Shown: one piece after another, positions 31,713-39,403 of the stretch
Layout of the letters: each line of letters begins with the position of its first letter
How positions within the stretch are numbered: position 1 is the stretch's first letter
NCBI RefSeq assembly: GCF_900112955.1
Contig: NZ_FONP01000014.1
Location: 1 to 40,703, forward strand
Direction of reading: 5' to 3'
Length of the DNA stretch: 40,703 nucleotides
Source of the DNA: Peptostreptococcus sp. D1
Lineage (GTDB): Bacteria > Bacillota > Clostridia > Peptostreptococcales > Peptostreptococcaceae
The notes under the pieces: generated by a model
What the model was told of the DNA's origin: nothing
What the model saw: only the letters and a program-made list of their open reading frames with translations
Databases searched by the model: none
Program-made: the position numbers and the translations under genes

Positions 31713-33623
31713 TATTATAACCTCCTCTGTTATTTTTTTTAGTTTATTCTCGACTTTTCGGTCTATGTTTATATATTTATCGATACGACCCTTAGCCATA
31801 TTGATATAATAATCCAGGTCCAGCTTATCTATAGTTAACTTATTTTCGTTGTCTATATATGCATGACTGGGACACTCTGAAATTGTCGATTCTTGCCACT
31901 CTGGTGGATTTACTGGTATTTTATCCATCTTGCCGGTTTCTTTATTTTTCTTTCGTTTAAAAGTAACCCTCTTACCTTTGACTATTTGACCATAAGATTC
32001 ATCTTTGACAGCGTATATTCTATTAACTTTTTGCACTTCATATTTTTCACCGTTGATATAATGATATGTACCATCGAATGTACCACCTGTTTTTACAATC
32101 TGCTGAAATTTAAATATGTCATCACACTCTCGTATAGTTTTTTCGACCGGTATACCGTTAACTAAGAAGTCAACTACTGCCTTATGAATTATTGAAAGTG
32201 AGTTTGTTTTAAAATTACCACCATTGTATAAGGATACAAAACCACCTTTAGTCTTAAACGTACCATCGGCTTTGATGCCTATATAATTGTTGACATCCTT
32301 CTGGATGACTTTTACAAAGTCGTCCCTCTCCATCTCAAACTTAGTAATTTCGCACCACTCGGCTACTATTTTTTCAGATAAATCTACCTCTTTACGGTCG
32401 ATTGAAAACATAATACCATCGGTGTTTATATTAATAAAATCAATTGACTTACAAGCTCTTGATAATCTTACAATCAGCATTGTCATTGCCAGTTGGTTTG
32501 TGATACATACAGACCTACCAGCCCATCTATCTGCTAAATCATTATATTGATTCAACATAGCACCATACACAGTATTAACAACTAACTTCAATGCACTGGC
32601 TCGTTGCCTGTCACCTTGCTTTTTATAACCTAGTCTTCTCTTGACTAGAGTTTCATAGGCTCCAGCATCTTCCATGGACCTAGAACAATATCCGAAATTT
32701 ATCATCGAATTAGGGTATAGACTAGCTACGTCTTGATTGATTATGACCCTATCCTTATCTTCCTCAACTGTAACGCATGGTTTTGCACCATGAACTCCAC
32801 CCCAAGCATATGTCACTGGACAAGATCCATATGACGTCTTAAAAATTATATCCAATGTCACTCCTTTTGACCCAGGCGAACCGAATAGTTTTATGTCGGG
32901 TATCGACTTATCACGTATTTGATTAAAAAACTCCATGACTTTTAGCGGAATATCGTCAACATTAATGTTATCGGGTACAATGTAATCTCGCTCGTCTGTC
33001 CTTTTTACCAGCTTCGCACCTAAGACCTTAGCTGATAACTTGGCGTTGGTTAGTCCTACGCCTTCTGATGGTGTGACACCATACATATCGGCCACCATAA
33101 TCTTAGCATCTATATAGTCTTCTTTACGCTCATGATATAGCTTGATAGTACTATCTACGTCATACTTACAATATTGTATGACCTCGTCCAGCTCTTCAGC
33201 TGTTAACTTACGATCTATATTAAAAGGTATGGATGACTCTACTATAGGCAATCCTAAATTACCCTCTATAGCTTTCAGGGATATTCCTTTATCTGCTATA
33301 TCGTCCCTTAAATCAAATGTTGGAACTGGTAATTTTTTATATGATACGAAAGGAAATTCCCATGCGTTACCGCCGTTTAATATATGATCATTATGTCGTT
33401 TAACCTCGACATTGGATCCTCCTAGAAACATTGTAAGTAGAACCCAGTTGTCATAGTGCTTATTATTAAAGCCTCCTAAAATAATGTTAGGCTGTTCTAA
33501 AAAACTTCTCAGATGAAAGTTATCATTATGTATCACTACATGGTTAGAACCTTCTTCCGGTCTTCTAAATACCACTACCCAATCGTCCTGAAATACTTCT
33601 ATGTCATAAATGTATACGTTCAT
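30990..33623 (-). CDS. Family B DNA polymerase, in-frame fusion with ERF
   Basis: The first 637 residues are a family B polymerase. It has 3'-5' exonuclease motifs (DIEVFQDDW, NNKHYDNW, YCKYDVDST), motif A NQDVASLYPNSM near 296, motif B KLVVNTVYGAML near 354 and motif C NINTDGIMF near 399. NTD replaces the usual DTD, as in several phage relatives. The frame then continues without a stop into ERF. A run of eight A lies at 31740-31733, and one A fewer would end the polymerase at TAA (31732-31730) just before the ERF ribosome binding site. Fusion, mutation or sequencing error are all possible. Confidence 0.85.
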   Translation of the reverse strand: MNVYIYDIEVFQDDWVVVFRRPEEGSNHVVIHNDNFHLRSFLEQPNIILGGFNNKHYDNWVLLTMFLGGSNVEVKRHNDHILNGGNAWEFPFVSYKKLPVPTFDLRDDIADKGISLKAIEGNLGLPIVESSIPFNIDRKLTAEELDEVIQYCKYDVDSTIKLYHERKEDYIDAKIMVADMYGVTPSEGVGLTNAKLSAKVLGAKLVKRTDERDYIVPDNINVDDIPLKVMEFFNQIRDKSIPDIKLFGSPGSKGVTLDIIFKTSYGSCPVTYAWGGVHGAKPCVTVEEDKDRVIINQDVASLYPNSMINFGYCSRSMEDAGAYETLVKRRLGYKKQGDRQRASALKLVVNTVYGAMLNQYNDLADRWAGRSVCITNQLAMTMLIVRLSRACKSIDFININTDGIMFSIDRKEVDLSEKIVAEWCEITKFEMERDDFVKVIQKDVNNYIGIKADGTFKTKGGFVSLYNGGNFKTNSLSIIHKAVVDFLVNGIPVEKTIRECDDIFKFQQIVKTGGTFDGTYHYINGEKYEVQKVNRIYAVKDESYGQIVKGKRVTFKRKKNKETGKMDKIPVNPPEWQESTISECPSHAYIDNENKLTIDKLDLDYYINMAKGRIDKYINIDRKVENKLKKITEEVIIMATAKATKNVYQKLLEARKEFLEAGIKKTGINSFAEYKYFTLDEIIPTKQRIFKELGLADVISFSDVDAVLQIFNVDNPEESIIFTSQLATDESLIKNPIQKVGAVQTYIRRYLYMLALDIIESDGIEAVTGKPVDEDGKASKSTKKKSSKPATPGEREEVKEELTDADGEFTKTQKTAITNGLKKLRAKYMDKDNVVFDDELEKKYSKFIRSTVRRVKDGLTKSEADDLLIEIGEKVVE

Positions 33624-33719
33624 TTACTTACCTTCGCTCATATCATCTAAACACACCTCGCATATATCTGCCTCGTGGTTGTCTTCTAAAATACAGTCAC
33701 ACATTATACAATGCTTCAT
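33624..33719 (-). CDS. Zinc-ribbon micro-protein, 31 aa
   Basis: MKHCIMCDCILEDNHEADIC then EVC: two CxxC pairs about 13 residues apart suggest a tiny zinc ribbon. Its ATG overlaps the stop of the helicase gene (ATGA), and its stop directly precedes the polymerase ATG. Position and coupling between helicase and polymerase suggest a role with one of them. No named family. Confidence 0.65.
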   Translation of the reverse strand: MKHCIMCDCILEDNHEADICEVCLDDMSEGK

Positions 33720-35089
33720 TTTTTACCACCTCCATATTTTCTCTGATAACTTTCTATATACTCATTGAATAGCTCCTCCGTAAAATCTGCGTATTGCGAC
33801 AATGCCCTATATATATCAACCTCGATAGTTCCTTTGGTCAATAGGTGTATATAACTACATTTCTGCGTCTGTCCTGTCCTGTGAATCCTGTCTCTTGACT
33901 GCTCTAATGATATAGTTCTTATAGTGGGTTCGTAATAAATAATCGTATCACTAGCGAATAAGTCAATCCCTGCTGACGCCGTTTCGTACTGACAAACAAT
34001 AATTTTGATAGACTCGTCTTCTTGAAACTTACGCCAAATTTTTTTGTCTTTTTGCTCTCCATTTAAAACAACATACTTTACTTTCAGCTTAGTTAATAAC
34101 TTGCTGATATTAGCGATGGACTGTATAAAATGTGCGAATATTACTAATTTCTTCTCGCTTGGGAAACTTTCTATAATCTCCTGTAGTATACTTATCTTCT
34201 CGCATGGAACCTCTTCTATACTGCCGTCTTCCATAACTATAAATCCACTTGCTAGCTGTCTAAGTTTAATCTGACGTGCCAATGGGTTCTCTGCCAGGAT
34301 GTCATATTCTAAAAGTGCTGACTTAGTGGCTAACCTCTTGTATTTATCCTTAACCTTTAAGTCCACTTTTATAATTTCATCCGGTAGCTTATCTGGTAAA
34401 TCTAGACATTCATCTTTTTTGACTCTGAAACTATACTCATCCATGATATCCTGTAGCTCGTTGACGTGGATGTAAGAACTCGGTTTGAAATACTTATTGA
34501 GTATTGCATATCTTTTTAAAAATTCTCGGTATGAGCCTTTATGTTTGACACTCGGTTCGTACTCATCCATCTTACGACGGAATATATTACTATAAGTGTG
34601 ACCACGCTCAACATAGCAATCTAGGAAACAAAATTGACTCCATATATCTTCAAGGTGACCATTGGATACAGGTGTACCAGTTAAAATATATTTATACTTA
34701 GCTCTGCTAGCTAGCTTCAATAAAAAGTCTGACCGCTTGGATGTCCTATTCTTAATAAAATGAGCTTCATCCAAAATAATACAATCGTATATATTATTAT
34801 ATCTAGTCCCACGCCACACTTTATCATAGTTAATCAGCGTAATATGTTTCTGTAGTAACCTCGTATCTTCATCACCAAATAACTCCATATCTCTTTCCCA
34901 TGCTCCTAATGCTGATTTGGGACCAACTACCAAAATACTGTTTACTTCTTTAGACTTTATCAAATCCCTCAATCTGAATAACGCTGATAGAGTTTTACCT
35001 GTCCCTTGCTCCATGAATAATGCAAAATTATCATGTAATCGGGTATATGATAATGCTATTTTTTGATGATTATATAAATTGATTGTCAT
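33716..35089 (-). CDS. SNF2-family DNA helicase/ATPase
   Basis: The 457 residues form a SNF2-type helicase: an N-terminal NLYNHQKIAL Q-motif, EQGTGKTLSAL Walker A (residues 27-37), ILDEAHFIK with DEAH at 107-110, LTGTPVSNG, then the second domain with FAHFIQSI, CQYETASAGIDL and SLEQSRDRIHRTGQTQKC motif VI. It is the early-operon helicase next to the polymerase and differs from the methyltransferase-linked one. It probably acts in replication or recombination. Confidence 0.92.
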   Translation of the reverse strand: MTINLYNHQKIALSYTRLHDNFALFMEQGTGKTLSALFRLRDLIKSKEVNSILVVGPKSALGAWERDMELFGDEDTRLLQKHITLINYDKVWRGTRYNNIYDCIILDEAHFIKNRTSKRSDFLLKLASRAKYKYILTGTPVSNGHLEDIWSQFCFLDCYVERGHTYSNIFRRKMDEYEPSVKHKGSYREFLKRYAILNKYFKPSSYIHVNELQDIMDEYSFRVKKDECLDLPDKLPDEIIKVDLKVKDKYKRLATKSALLEYDILAENPLARQIKLRQLASGFIVMEDGSIEEVPCEKISILQEIIESFPSEKKLVIFAHFIQSIANISKLLTKLKVKYVVLNGEQKDKKIWRKFQEDESIKIIVCQYETASAGIDLFASDTIIYYEPTIRTISLEQSRDRIHRTGQTQKCSYIHLLTKGTIEVDIYRALSQYADFTEELFNEYIESYQRKYGGGKK

Positions 35090-35465
35090 TTATACCCTCT
35101 ATTTTATTATTCTTAAATAATTCACCAGCCAACATACCAGTGAATACAATTAATAAATCTCGAATATCTTGACGCTCATCTACTACGTCCCCTATAATTT
35201 TGCCTGCTATATGGCAAAATTGTTCTTCCGATATTACTTTCTCTTTATTTTCATGTATCAACTCTATATGATGTATCTCTGATTGATGTATTTTTCTTAA
35301 CTCATTATTCTTTAATTTTATAATTATCACATAATCAGAATCCATATTGCATCTAAGTGATTTATATATTGATCTGACTTCTCCTATTATCATTTCACCG
35401 TTTAAATCGACCCTTACCATTTGATTGTTTATTAAATCTTTAATTTTTATCATATTCCCTCTCAT
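35070..35465 (-). CDS. Hypothetical early protein, about 131 aa
   Basis: The N-terminal half is beta-rich (KIKDLINNQMVRVDLNGEMI, SDYVIIIKLKNNELRKIHQS); the C-terminal half is helical. It overlaps the SNF2 helicase start by 20 bases. An ATG at 35453 (MIKIKD) with GAGGG just upstream is an alternative start, giving 127 residues. No family recognised. Confidence 0.65.
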   Translation of the reverse strand: MRGNMIKIKDLINNQMVRVDLNGEMIIGEVRSIYKSLRCNMDSDYVIIIKLKNNELRKIHQSEIHHIELIHENKEKVISEEQFCHIAGKIIGDVVDERQDIRDLLIVFTGMLAGELFKNNKIEGINDNQFI

Positions 35466-35483
35466 TCTTTTAATTTCCTTTTG

Positions 35484-35582
35484 CTATTCATTCGCCCACT
35501 TGAGATATGAGCAAATATATTCGTATAATATCAATAATGCGTATTTAGTCGCTCCTAATGTTCTTTCTATAAAATTATTCAT
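35484..35582 (-). CDS. Short hypothetical peptide, 32 aa
   Basis: MNNFIERTLGATKYALLILY is followed by EYICSYLKWANE. A GGGGTGAG ribosome binding site precedes the ATG, and the frame fits neatly between two operon genes. It is amphipathic, with hydrophobic and aromatic residues. Such short frames are uncertain without expression data. Confidence 0.4.
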   Translation of the reverse strand: MNNFIERTLGATKYALLILYEYICSYLKWANE

Positions 35583-35594
35583 TTTCTCACCCCG

Positions 35595-35882
35595 CTAAAT
35601 GTAATCTTGATATTCTATCGCAGAAAATGGTGGGACGCTCTTTCTTGCTACTGAATCCTGCAATCTCATGCCGTAATGCAGATAATATGCATAAGCTTTT
35701 CTAGATATAAACTTAAGCGAACCATATTCAGCTATACACTGAACTGGTATCTTCTCGTTCTTTTCTGCCTCTTCCCAAGCCTTTTCAAATATCTCATCCC
35801 CTTTTGTTCTTCCAATTTGGAAGTACTGAATTACGTCTTTTTTTCTAATCATGTCGGGTAAAATAATTTTTTCTTTTTTCAC
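35595..35882 (-). CDS. Small early DNA-binding-like protein, 95 aa
   Basis: A 95-residue protein with IRKKDVIQYFQIGRTKGDEI near the start, which looks like the winged-helix opening of excisionase/MerR-type proteins, then CIAEYGSLKFISRKAYAYYL. It lies early after the Cro-like gene. Excisionase or replication regulator are both plausible; the fold is not certain. Confidence 0.5.
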   Translation of the reverse strand: MKKEKIILPDMIRKKDVIQYFQIGRTKGDEIFEKAWEEAEKNEKIPVQCIAEYGSLKFISRKAYAYYLHYGMRLQDSVARKSVPPFSAIEYQDYI

Positions 35883-35896
35883 TTTTTATCATCACC

Positions 35897-36127
35897 TTAC
35901 TCGTGCTCTTCAATAATAATGTCATTATATTTAATCAAAAGTTTAAGTTCACCTCTTGAAATATAATCTTCTAATATAGATTCATTAATTGTAATTTTTC
36001 TGAAAGTTTTTAAATCTAATAAACATATATTCCCATCATCATCAGGTATTAGTAGTTTTTCATTATTTTGATATAGAACTATATCACCTATTTCGACGTT
36101 GTTCTTTTTATTTGCAATAATTTTCAT
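35897..36127 (-). CDS. Hypothetical early protein, 76 aa
   Basis: A small beta-rich acidic protein with VEIGDIVLYQNNEKLLIPDD and GNICLLDLKTFRKITI. It is second in the early operon, after the Cro-like gene, with a GGAGGTG-type site upstream. No family recognised. Confidence 0.65.
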   Translation of the reverse strand: MKIIANKKNNVEIGDIVLYQNNEKLLIPDDDGNICLLDLKTFRKITINESILEDYISRGELKLLIKYNDIIIEEHE

Positions 36128-36138
36128 TTAAGCACCTC

Positions 36139-36318
36139 CTAATTTTGTTCTTTAATATTTAAAATATTAATTATCTTTTTTCTATAATGCTCGGCTTTTC
36201 GATTACCATTGATGATATCGGATAAATATGCGGCTGAAATATCAAGCTCATCGGCCAGCCATTTCATTGACTTGTTTTTTTTCAGTAAAGCCACTTTTAC
36301 TTCAATTTTAAAATTCAT
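36139..36318 (-). CDS. Cro-like HTH regulator, 59 aa
   Basis: MNFKIEVKVALLKKNKSMKW leads into LADELDISAAYLSDIINGNR, an XRE-family helix-turn-helix. I start at 36318, where AAAGGGGGTG precedes the ATG; the longer frame starts upstream of that site. It is the first leftward gene, opposite the CI-like repressor, so it is the expected lytic-side switch protein. Confidence 0.82.
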   Translation of the reverse strand: MNFKIEVKVALLKKNKSMKWLADELDISAAYLSDIINGNRKAEHYRKKIINILNIKEQN

Positions 36319-36366
36319 TTTTTTCACCCCCTTTCGTATTATCAACAAATTTTCTTAGAAAAAATA

Positions 36367-36395
36367 TTGACTTATAATAGCTAATATGCTAATAT
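36367..36395 (+). promoter_or_regulatory. Possible second rightward promoter across an operator
   Basis: TTGACT (36367-36372), 17-bp spacer, TAATAT (36390-36395). The TAGC-N6-GCTA dyad lies inside the spacer, so repressor binding would block it. It points toward the repressor but would give a leader of about 170 bases. Confidence 0.35.
36378..36391. promoter_or_regulatory. Operator-like dyad O1
   Basis: TAGCTAATATGCTA shares the form TAGC-N6-GCTA with the site at 36532-36545. Likely bound by the CI-like or Cro-like protein (inference). Confidence 0.55.
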
Positions 36396-36480
36396 ATAAG
36401 CACGATGAATAAACATAAAACTTTTGCCGAAGTTATAAATGTTATTTTTTTTTATTATATATTTAGCGGTTTTTTATGCA

Positions 36481-36510
36481 TTGCGTTTTAGCTTATATGT
36501 CAAGTATAAT
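36481..36510 (+). promoter_or_regulatory. Putative repressor promoter
   Basis: TTGCGT (36481-36486), 18-bp spacer and TATAAT (36505-36510), giving a leader of about 53 bases before the TTG start at 36570. Its -10 box overlaps the -10 of the leftward early promoter, so the two should exclude each other. Confidence 0.6.
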
Positions 36511-36531
36511 GGATAAAATGCTAATTGTCAA
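36503..36531 (-). promoter_or_regulatory. Early leftward promoter
   Basis: On the minus strand, TTGACA (36531-36526), a 17-bp spacer and TATACT (36508-36503) make a strong promoter for the Cro-like gene and early operon. The operator-like dyad at 36532-36545 abuts its -35 box. Confidence 0.78.
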
Positions 36532-36545
36532 TAGCAAATTCGCTA
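36532..36545. promoter_or_regulatory. Operator-like dyad O2
   Basis: TAGCAAATTCGCTA, a near-perfect palindrome directly next to the early promoter -35 box. A further GCTA half-site at 36520-36523 pairs outward with it. Likely repressor binding site (inference). Confidence 0.6.
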
Positions 36546-36569
36546 ATTATTTTTTATGGAGGTTAAAAA

Positions 36570-36869
36570 TTGAATTTATTAGAGAGAATCCAACAATTAG
36601 CAGTTATCAGGGATATGTCTATTGCTGAAATTGAAAGAAAATCTAATTTAGGAAATGGTACAATTAGACGGTGGGCAGACTCAATTCCATCGGCAGATAA
36701 ATTATACAGAGTTTCTAAAGTTTTAGGAGTATCGATAGAATATCTTTTATCGGGTGAAGAACCTATCGAAAACGAAAAAAGCAAACTAATAGCTAGAAAA
36801 GCTTCTTCTTTATCTGCTGAACAGCTAGATGCAGTATTAAACATGATTGATGTATTTAAGAATAAATAG
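36570..36869 (+). CDS. CI-like repressor, short XRE type
   Basis: A 99-residue XRE helix-turn-helix protein (AEIERKSNLGNGTIRRWADS, then DKLYRVSKVLGVSIEYLLSG) with a short C-terminal helical tail. A TTG start is supported by GGAGG 7 bases upstream. There is no peptidase-type C-terminal domain, so it cannot self-cleave. Instead the next gene encodes an ImmA-like protease, as in ICEBs1-type switches where ImmA cleaves the short repressor. It should maintain lysogeny by blocking the early promoter. Confidence 0.85.
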   Translation: MNLLERIQQLAVIRDMSIAEIERKSNLGNGTIRRWADSIPSADKLYRVSKVLGVSIEYLLSGEEPIENEKSKLIARKASSLSAEQLDAVLNMIDVFKNK

Positions 36870-36878
36870 GAGGTGTCA

Positions 36879-37481
36879 ATGGTCTATAATTACGATGAGT
36901 ATTTAAAAATTCCAAAGTACCCAAGGTACAGTTTTGTTTATTATGTTTTGGGAGATTTTATAGATGATACTATTAATTACCCAGTTGATTTAAGAGCGAT
37001 ATGTGATAAAAATAATTGGAAATTAATTCCTTACACATCATTCGATTGGAAATTATATAGTATTTCCAGTGATGGGTTTTCATTTGTAAATAACGGGGAA
37101 GTTTGTATTTTTTACAACGAATCGCAAATGACTGAAAGAATCAATTTTACAATCGCTCACGAGATAGGTCATATCGTATTAGGTCATCTTTTTACAAACG
37201 ACGTACTGTCTCATAATAAGTTGGTTAAGAATAATGTATTAGAGATAGAAGCAAATGTATTTGCTAGAAATTTACTGTCACCTGCACCACTGATAGTAAA
37301 CTTAAAACAACTTCCAAGTCCAAAGAATTTCGCAAAGAAATTTAACGTTAGTGAACAATTTATGAATATTAGATATCAGTATCTAGATCTTGATTACAAG
37401 TCGGTAAAATACAGCGACTGTGTTATAGAAAAGTTTAAACATTATACTAATAAAATAAATTTAATAAGTGCATATATGTAA
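36879..37481 (+). CDS. ImmA/IrrE-family metallopeptidase
   Basis: About 200 residues with the zinc motif in TIAHEIGHIVLGHLF (HEIGH near residue 94-98) and IEANVFARNLLSP, which supplies the third ligand glutamate. The ATG at 36879 follows AGGAGG by 5 bases; an in-frame GTG at 36873 is less likely. Such proteases cleave the neighbouring short repressor on DNA damage or other signals. Substrate here is inferred from gene order. Confidence 0.9.
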   Translation: MVYNYDEYLKIPKYPRYSFVYYVLGDFIDDTINYPVDLRAICDKNNWKLIPYTSFDWKLYSISSDGFSFVNNGEVCIFYNESQMTERINFTIAHEIGHIVLGHLFTNDVLSHNKLVKNNVLEIEANVFARNLLSPAPLIVNLKQLPSPKNFAKKFNVSEQFMNIRYQYLDLDYKSVKYSDCVIEKFKHYTNKINLISAYM

Positions 37482-37517
37482 AATTATGATGTTCATTTGA
37501 AAGGAGCAAGTACTATT

Positions 37518-38486
37518 ATGTTTGTATTTTTATCATTTGTATTTTTTATATCTTTCATTTCTCTAATAGTTTTTGGTATTTTGACTATAAAGAATAGGAA
37601 GAACAATAAGAAAAAGAAGTATGTGAAAAATTGTAAAATCCTTATTGGTATTATTATAGCATCCTTTATCGGATGTGGATTTTTTGCACCTGATGATGCG
37701 ACTAAAAACGCTAGTAACCCTGTAGAGGTAAATTCAAAAAAAGAAGCATCTCAAAAAGTTGATAAGGTTAAGAGTGAACCTAAGAAAACAGAACAAAAAC
37801 CTCAAAAAGTAAAAGCTAAACCAGTTGTTAGTAATCACTTCGACGAGGCTAAAGTAGTTAGAGTTATTGACGGTGACACCATACATATATCCATCAATGG
37901 TCAAACACATAAACTTAGATTGATAGGGGTAGATACACCTGAAACTGTACACCCTAATAAGCCAGTTGAATTTTATGGTAAAGAAGCTAGTGACTTCACT
38001 AAAAATTCACTTGCTGACAAAACTATCTACTTGCAAAAAGATGTATCTGAGACTGATAAATACGGTAGACTGCTTAGATATGTATGGCTTGAAAGACCAT
38101 CATCCGATGATCCAATTGAAGATGAAGTTGTAACCAAAATGTATAACGCAATTTTAGTTAAAAATGGATATGCCCATGCATATACCTATCAACCCGACAG
38201 TAAGTATAGTACCATATTCGCTCGATTGCAACATACGGCAAGAGAAAATAATATAGGTTTATGGTCTAATGCACAAATAGAGGAACAACCTAAATCGCCT
38301 GATAATAATACAACTAATTATAACGCCGACACAACGGAAAATGGAAAAATAAAAGGTAACAGAAAATCTATGAAATACCATGTTCCAGGTGGTATGTCAT
38401 ATAATAAGATAAGCGAAGATAATGTAGTTTATTTCGACACAGAACAAGAAGCAATAGATGCAGGTTATATTCGTGCTAAAAGGTAG
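37518..38486 (+). CDS. Membrane-anchored SNase-type nuclease
   Basis: From the ATG at 37518 the protein is about 322 residues. A first membrane segment (FLSFVFFISFISLIVFGILT), a very basic loop (KNRKNNKKKKYVKN) and a second segment (ILIGIIIASFIGCGFF) are followed by a lysine-rich linker. A complete staphylococcal nuclease domain comes next, with RVIDGDT, RLIGVDTPE (near 133) and DKYGRLLRYVW (near 181), which include the catalytic arginines and glutamate. The C-terminus (KYHVPGG ... DAGYIRAK) resembles Ada/micrococcal-nuclease zinc-type tails. The positive-inside rule puts the nuclease outside the cell. It lies in the lysogeny module, so it is a candidate lysogenic-conversion or superinfection factor. 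Confidence 0.85.
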   Translation: MFVFLSFVFFISFISLIVFGILTIKNRKNNKKKKYVKNCKILIGIIIASFIGCGFFAPDDATKNASNPVEVNSKKEASQKVDKVKSEPKKTEQKPQKVKAKPVVSNHFDEAKVVRVIDGDTIHISINGQTHKLRLIGVDTPETVHPNKPVEFYGKEASDFTKNSLADKTIYLQKDVSETDKYGRLLRYVWLERPSSDDPIEDEVVTKMYNAILVKNGYAHAYTYQPDSKYSTIFARLQHTARENNIGLWSNAQIEEQPKSPDNNTTNYNADTTENGKIKGNRKSMKYHVPGGMSYNKISEDNVVYFDTEQEAIDAGYIRAKR

Positions 38487-38496
38487 GTGACTATTA

Positions 38497-38883
38497 ATGA
38501 CTATAGAAAATCAACTGCGTGAGTTAATCACATCAAAATATGGCTCTTTACGTGAGTTCACATTCAACATTGGCATACCATACTCTACTTTATCGACTAT
38601 TCTAAAAAATGGTATCATGACTGCAACAATGTTAAATATGGTAAAGATTTGTACAGCTTTAAATATCAAACTCGATGAACTGGTATCAGGTAAACTAGTT
38701 GAAAACGAACCAAGTATACCATTGCTAGATGTTGAAAAAATAATAGAGCATACTAAGATTAGTATAGAAAATCCAAATGTTAAAATCGAGGGCAAAATTA
38801 TGAATGAAAATACAAAAAAATTGCTTATGAACTCGCTTGACCTAAGTTATCAACTAGCCTTAAAAATGCGTAAAAATCTATAA
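38497..38883 (+). CDS. XRE-type HTH protein, 128 aa
   Basis: The N-terminal domain (SLREFTFNIGIPYSTLSTIL, then LNMVKICTALNIKLDELVSG) is an XRE helix-turn-helix. The C-terminal half is helical, without protease signature. It follows the nuclease gene by 10 bases and directly precedes repeat block B. It may regulate the nuclease or integrase genes, or bind the repeats; none of this is shown by sequence. Confidence 0.8.
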   Translation: MTIENQLRELITSKYGSLREFTFNIGIPYSTLSTILKNGIMTATMLNMVKICTALNIKLDELVSGKLVENEPSIPLLDVEKIIEHTKISIENPNVKIEGKIMNENTKKLLMNSLDLSYQLALKMRKNL

Positions 38884-38901
38884 TTTTCAAATTAAGATAA
38901 A

Positions 38902-39199
38902 ATAACAAAAACTATAACAAAAAACCATAACAAAACTACTAACAAAAAAAACTTTACATTTTTTACCACAATTTTTAAACATCCATCAACAAAAAAAATA
39001 ACAAAAACATATTGTTTTTGTTAGCAAGTGTTATAGTTTTTGTTATACTTCAAACCCTTGAAAATACACAATTCCTATATAGAATATAACATAATAACAT
39101 AATTTTCTTTAAGTTAATGTAATAATTAATAATATATAAGTATATATAATAAAAATAAAATATATATAAGAGTTGGAAAAATTTTTGTTATTTTGTTAT
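38902..39199. repeat. AT-rich repeat block B with seven ATAACAAAA elements
   Basis: ATAACAAAA occurs at 38902, 38914, 38927 and 38998; TTTTGTTAT at 39038, 39183 and 39191. An exact 18-mer at 39086-39103 is the reverse complement of 19422-19439 in block A. A 21-bp segment at 38902 is also identical, in direct orientation, to 19488-19508. The block lies between an HTH gene and integrase. Confidence 0.75.
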
Positions 39200-39329
39200 A
39201 TTTGATATTTTGGTTTTTCTCAATGAAAATAGGTAACTAAAAATTCATTATATGTGGTATGTGTTGATGTGTATAAAACCCGTCTAAAATCTTTTATACG
39301 GTCTTTTATAATTACACTTAGTACTTTTA

Positions 39330-39357
39330 TTGTCGATTAGTGTTAAAACGCTAATAC
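39330..39357 (+). promoter_or_regulatory. Possible integrase promoter
   Basis: TTGTCG (39330-39335), 16-bp spacer and TAATAC (39352-39357), 47 bases before the integrase ATG. The -10 box overlaps a GCTAAT element, the same half-site as in the switch region, so repressor control of integrase is possible. Confidence 0.35.
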
Positions 39358-39403
39358 GACCGTTTAGAGCGTCAAACCGATATTTTAGAAAGGATGGTAA
39401 ATT

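Larger units (their letters stand above)
36319..36569. promoter_or_regulatory. Divergent genetic switch region
   Basis: About 250 bases between the Cro-like and CI-like genes. It holds two TAGC-N6-GCTA dyads (36378-36391 and 36532-36545), further GCTAA/TTAGC half-sites at 36463-36467, 36488-36492 and 36520-36525, and the promoters listed separately. The leftward transcript has a leader of about 180 bases before the cro start. Confidence 0.8.
38884..39403. other. Gene-free 520-base region before integrase
   Basis: This stretch contains repeat block B (38902-39199), an inverted repeat GTATAAAA/TTTTATAC at 39271-39278 and 39292-39299, and a possible promoter at 39330-39357. No coding frame is convincing. 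Confidence 0.75.
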
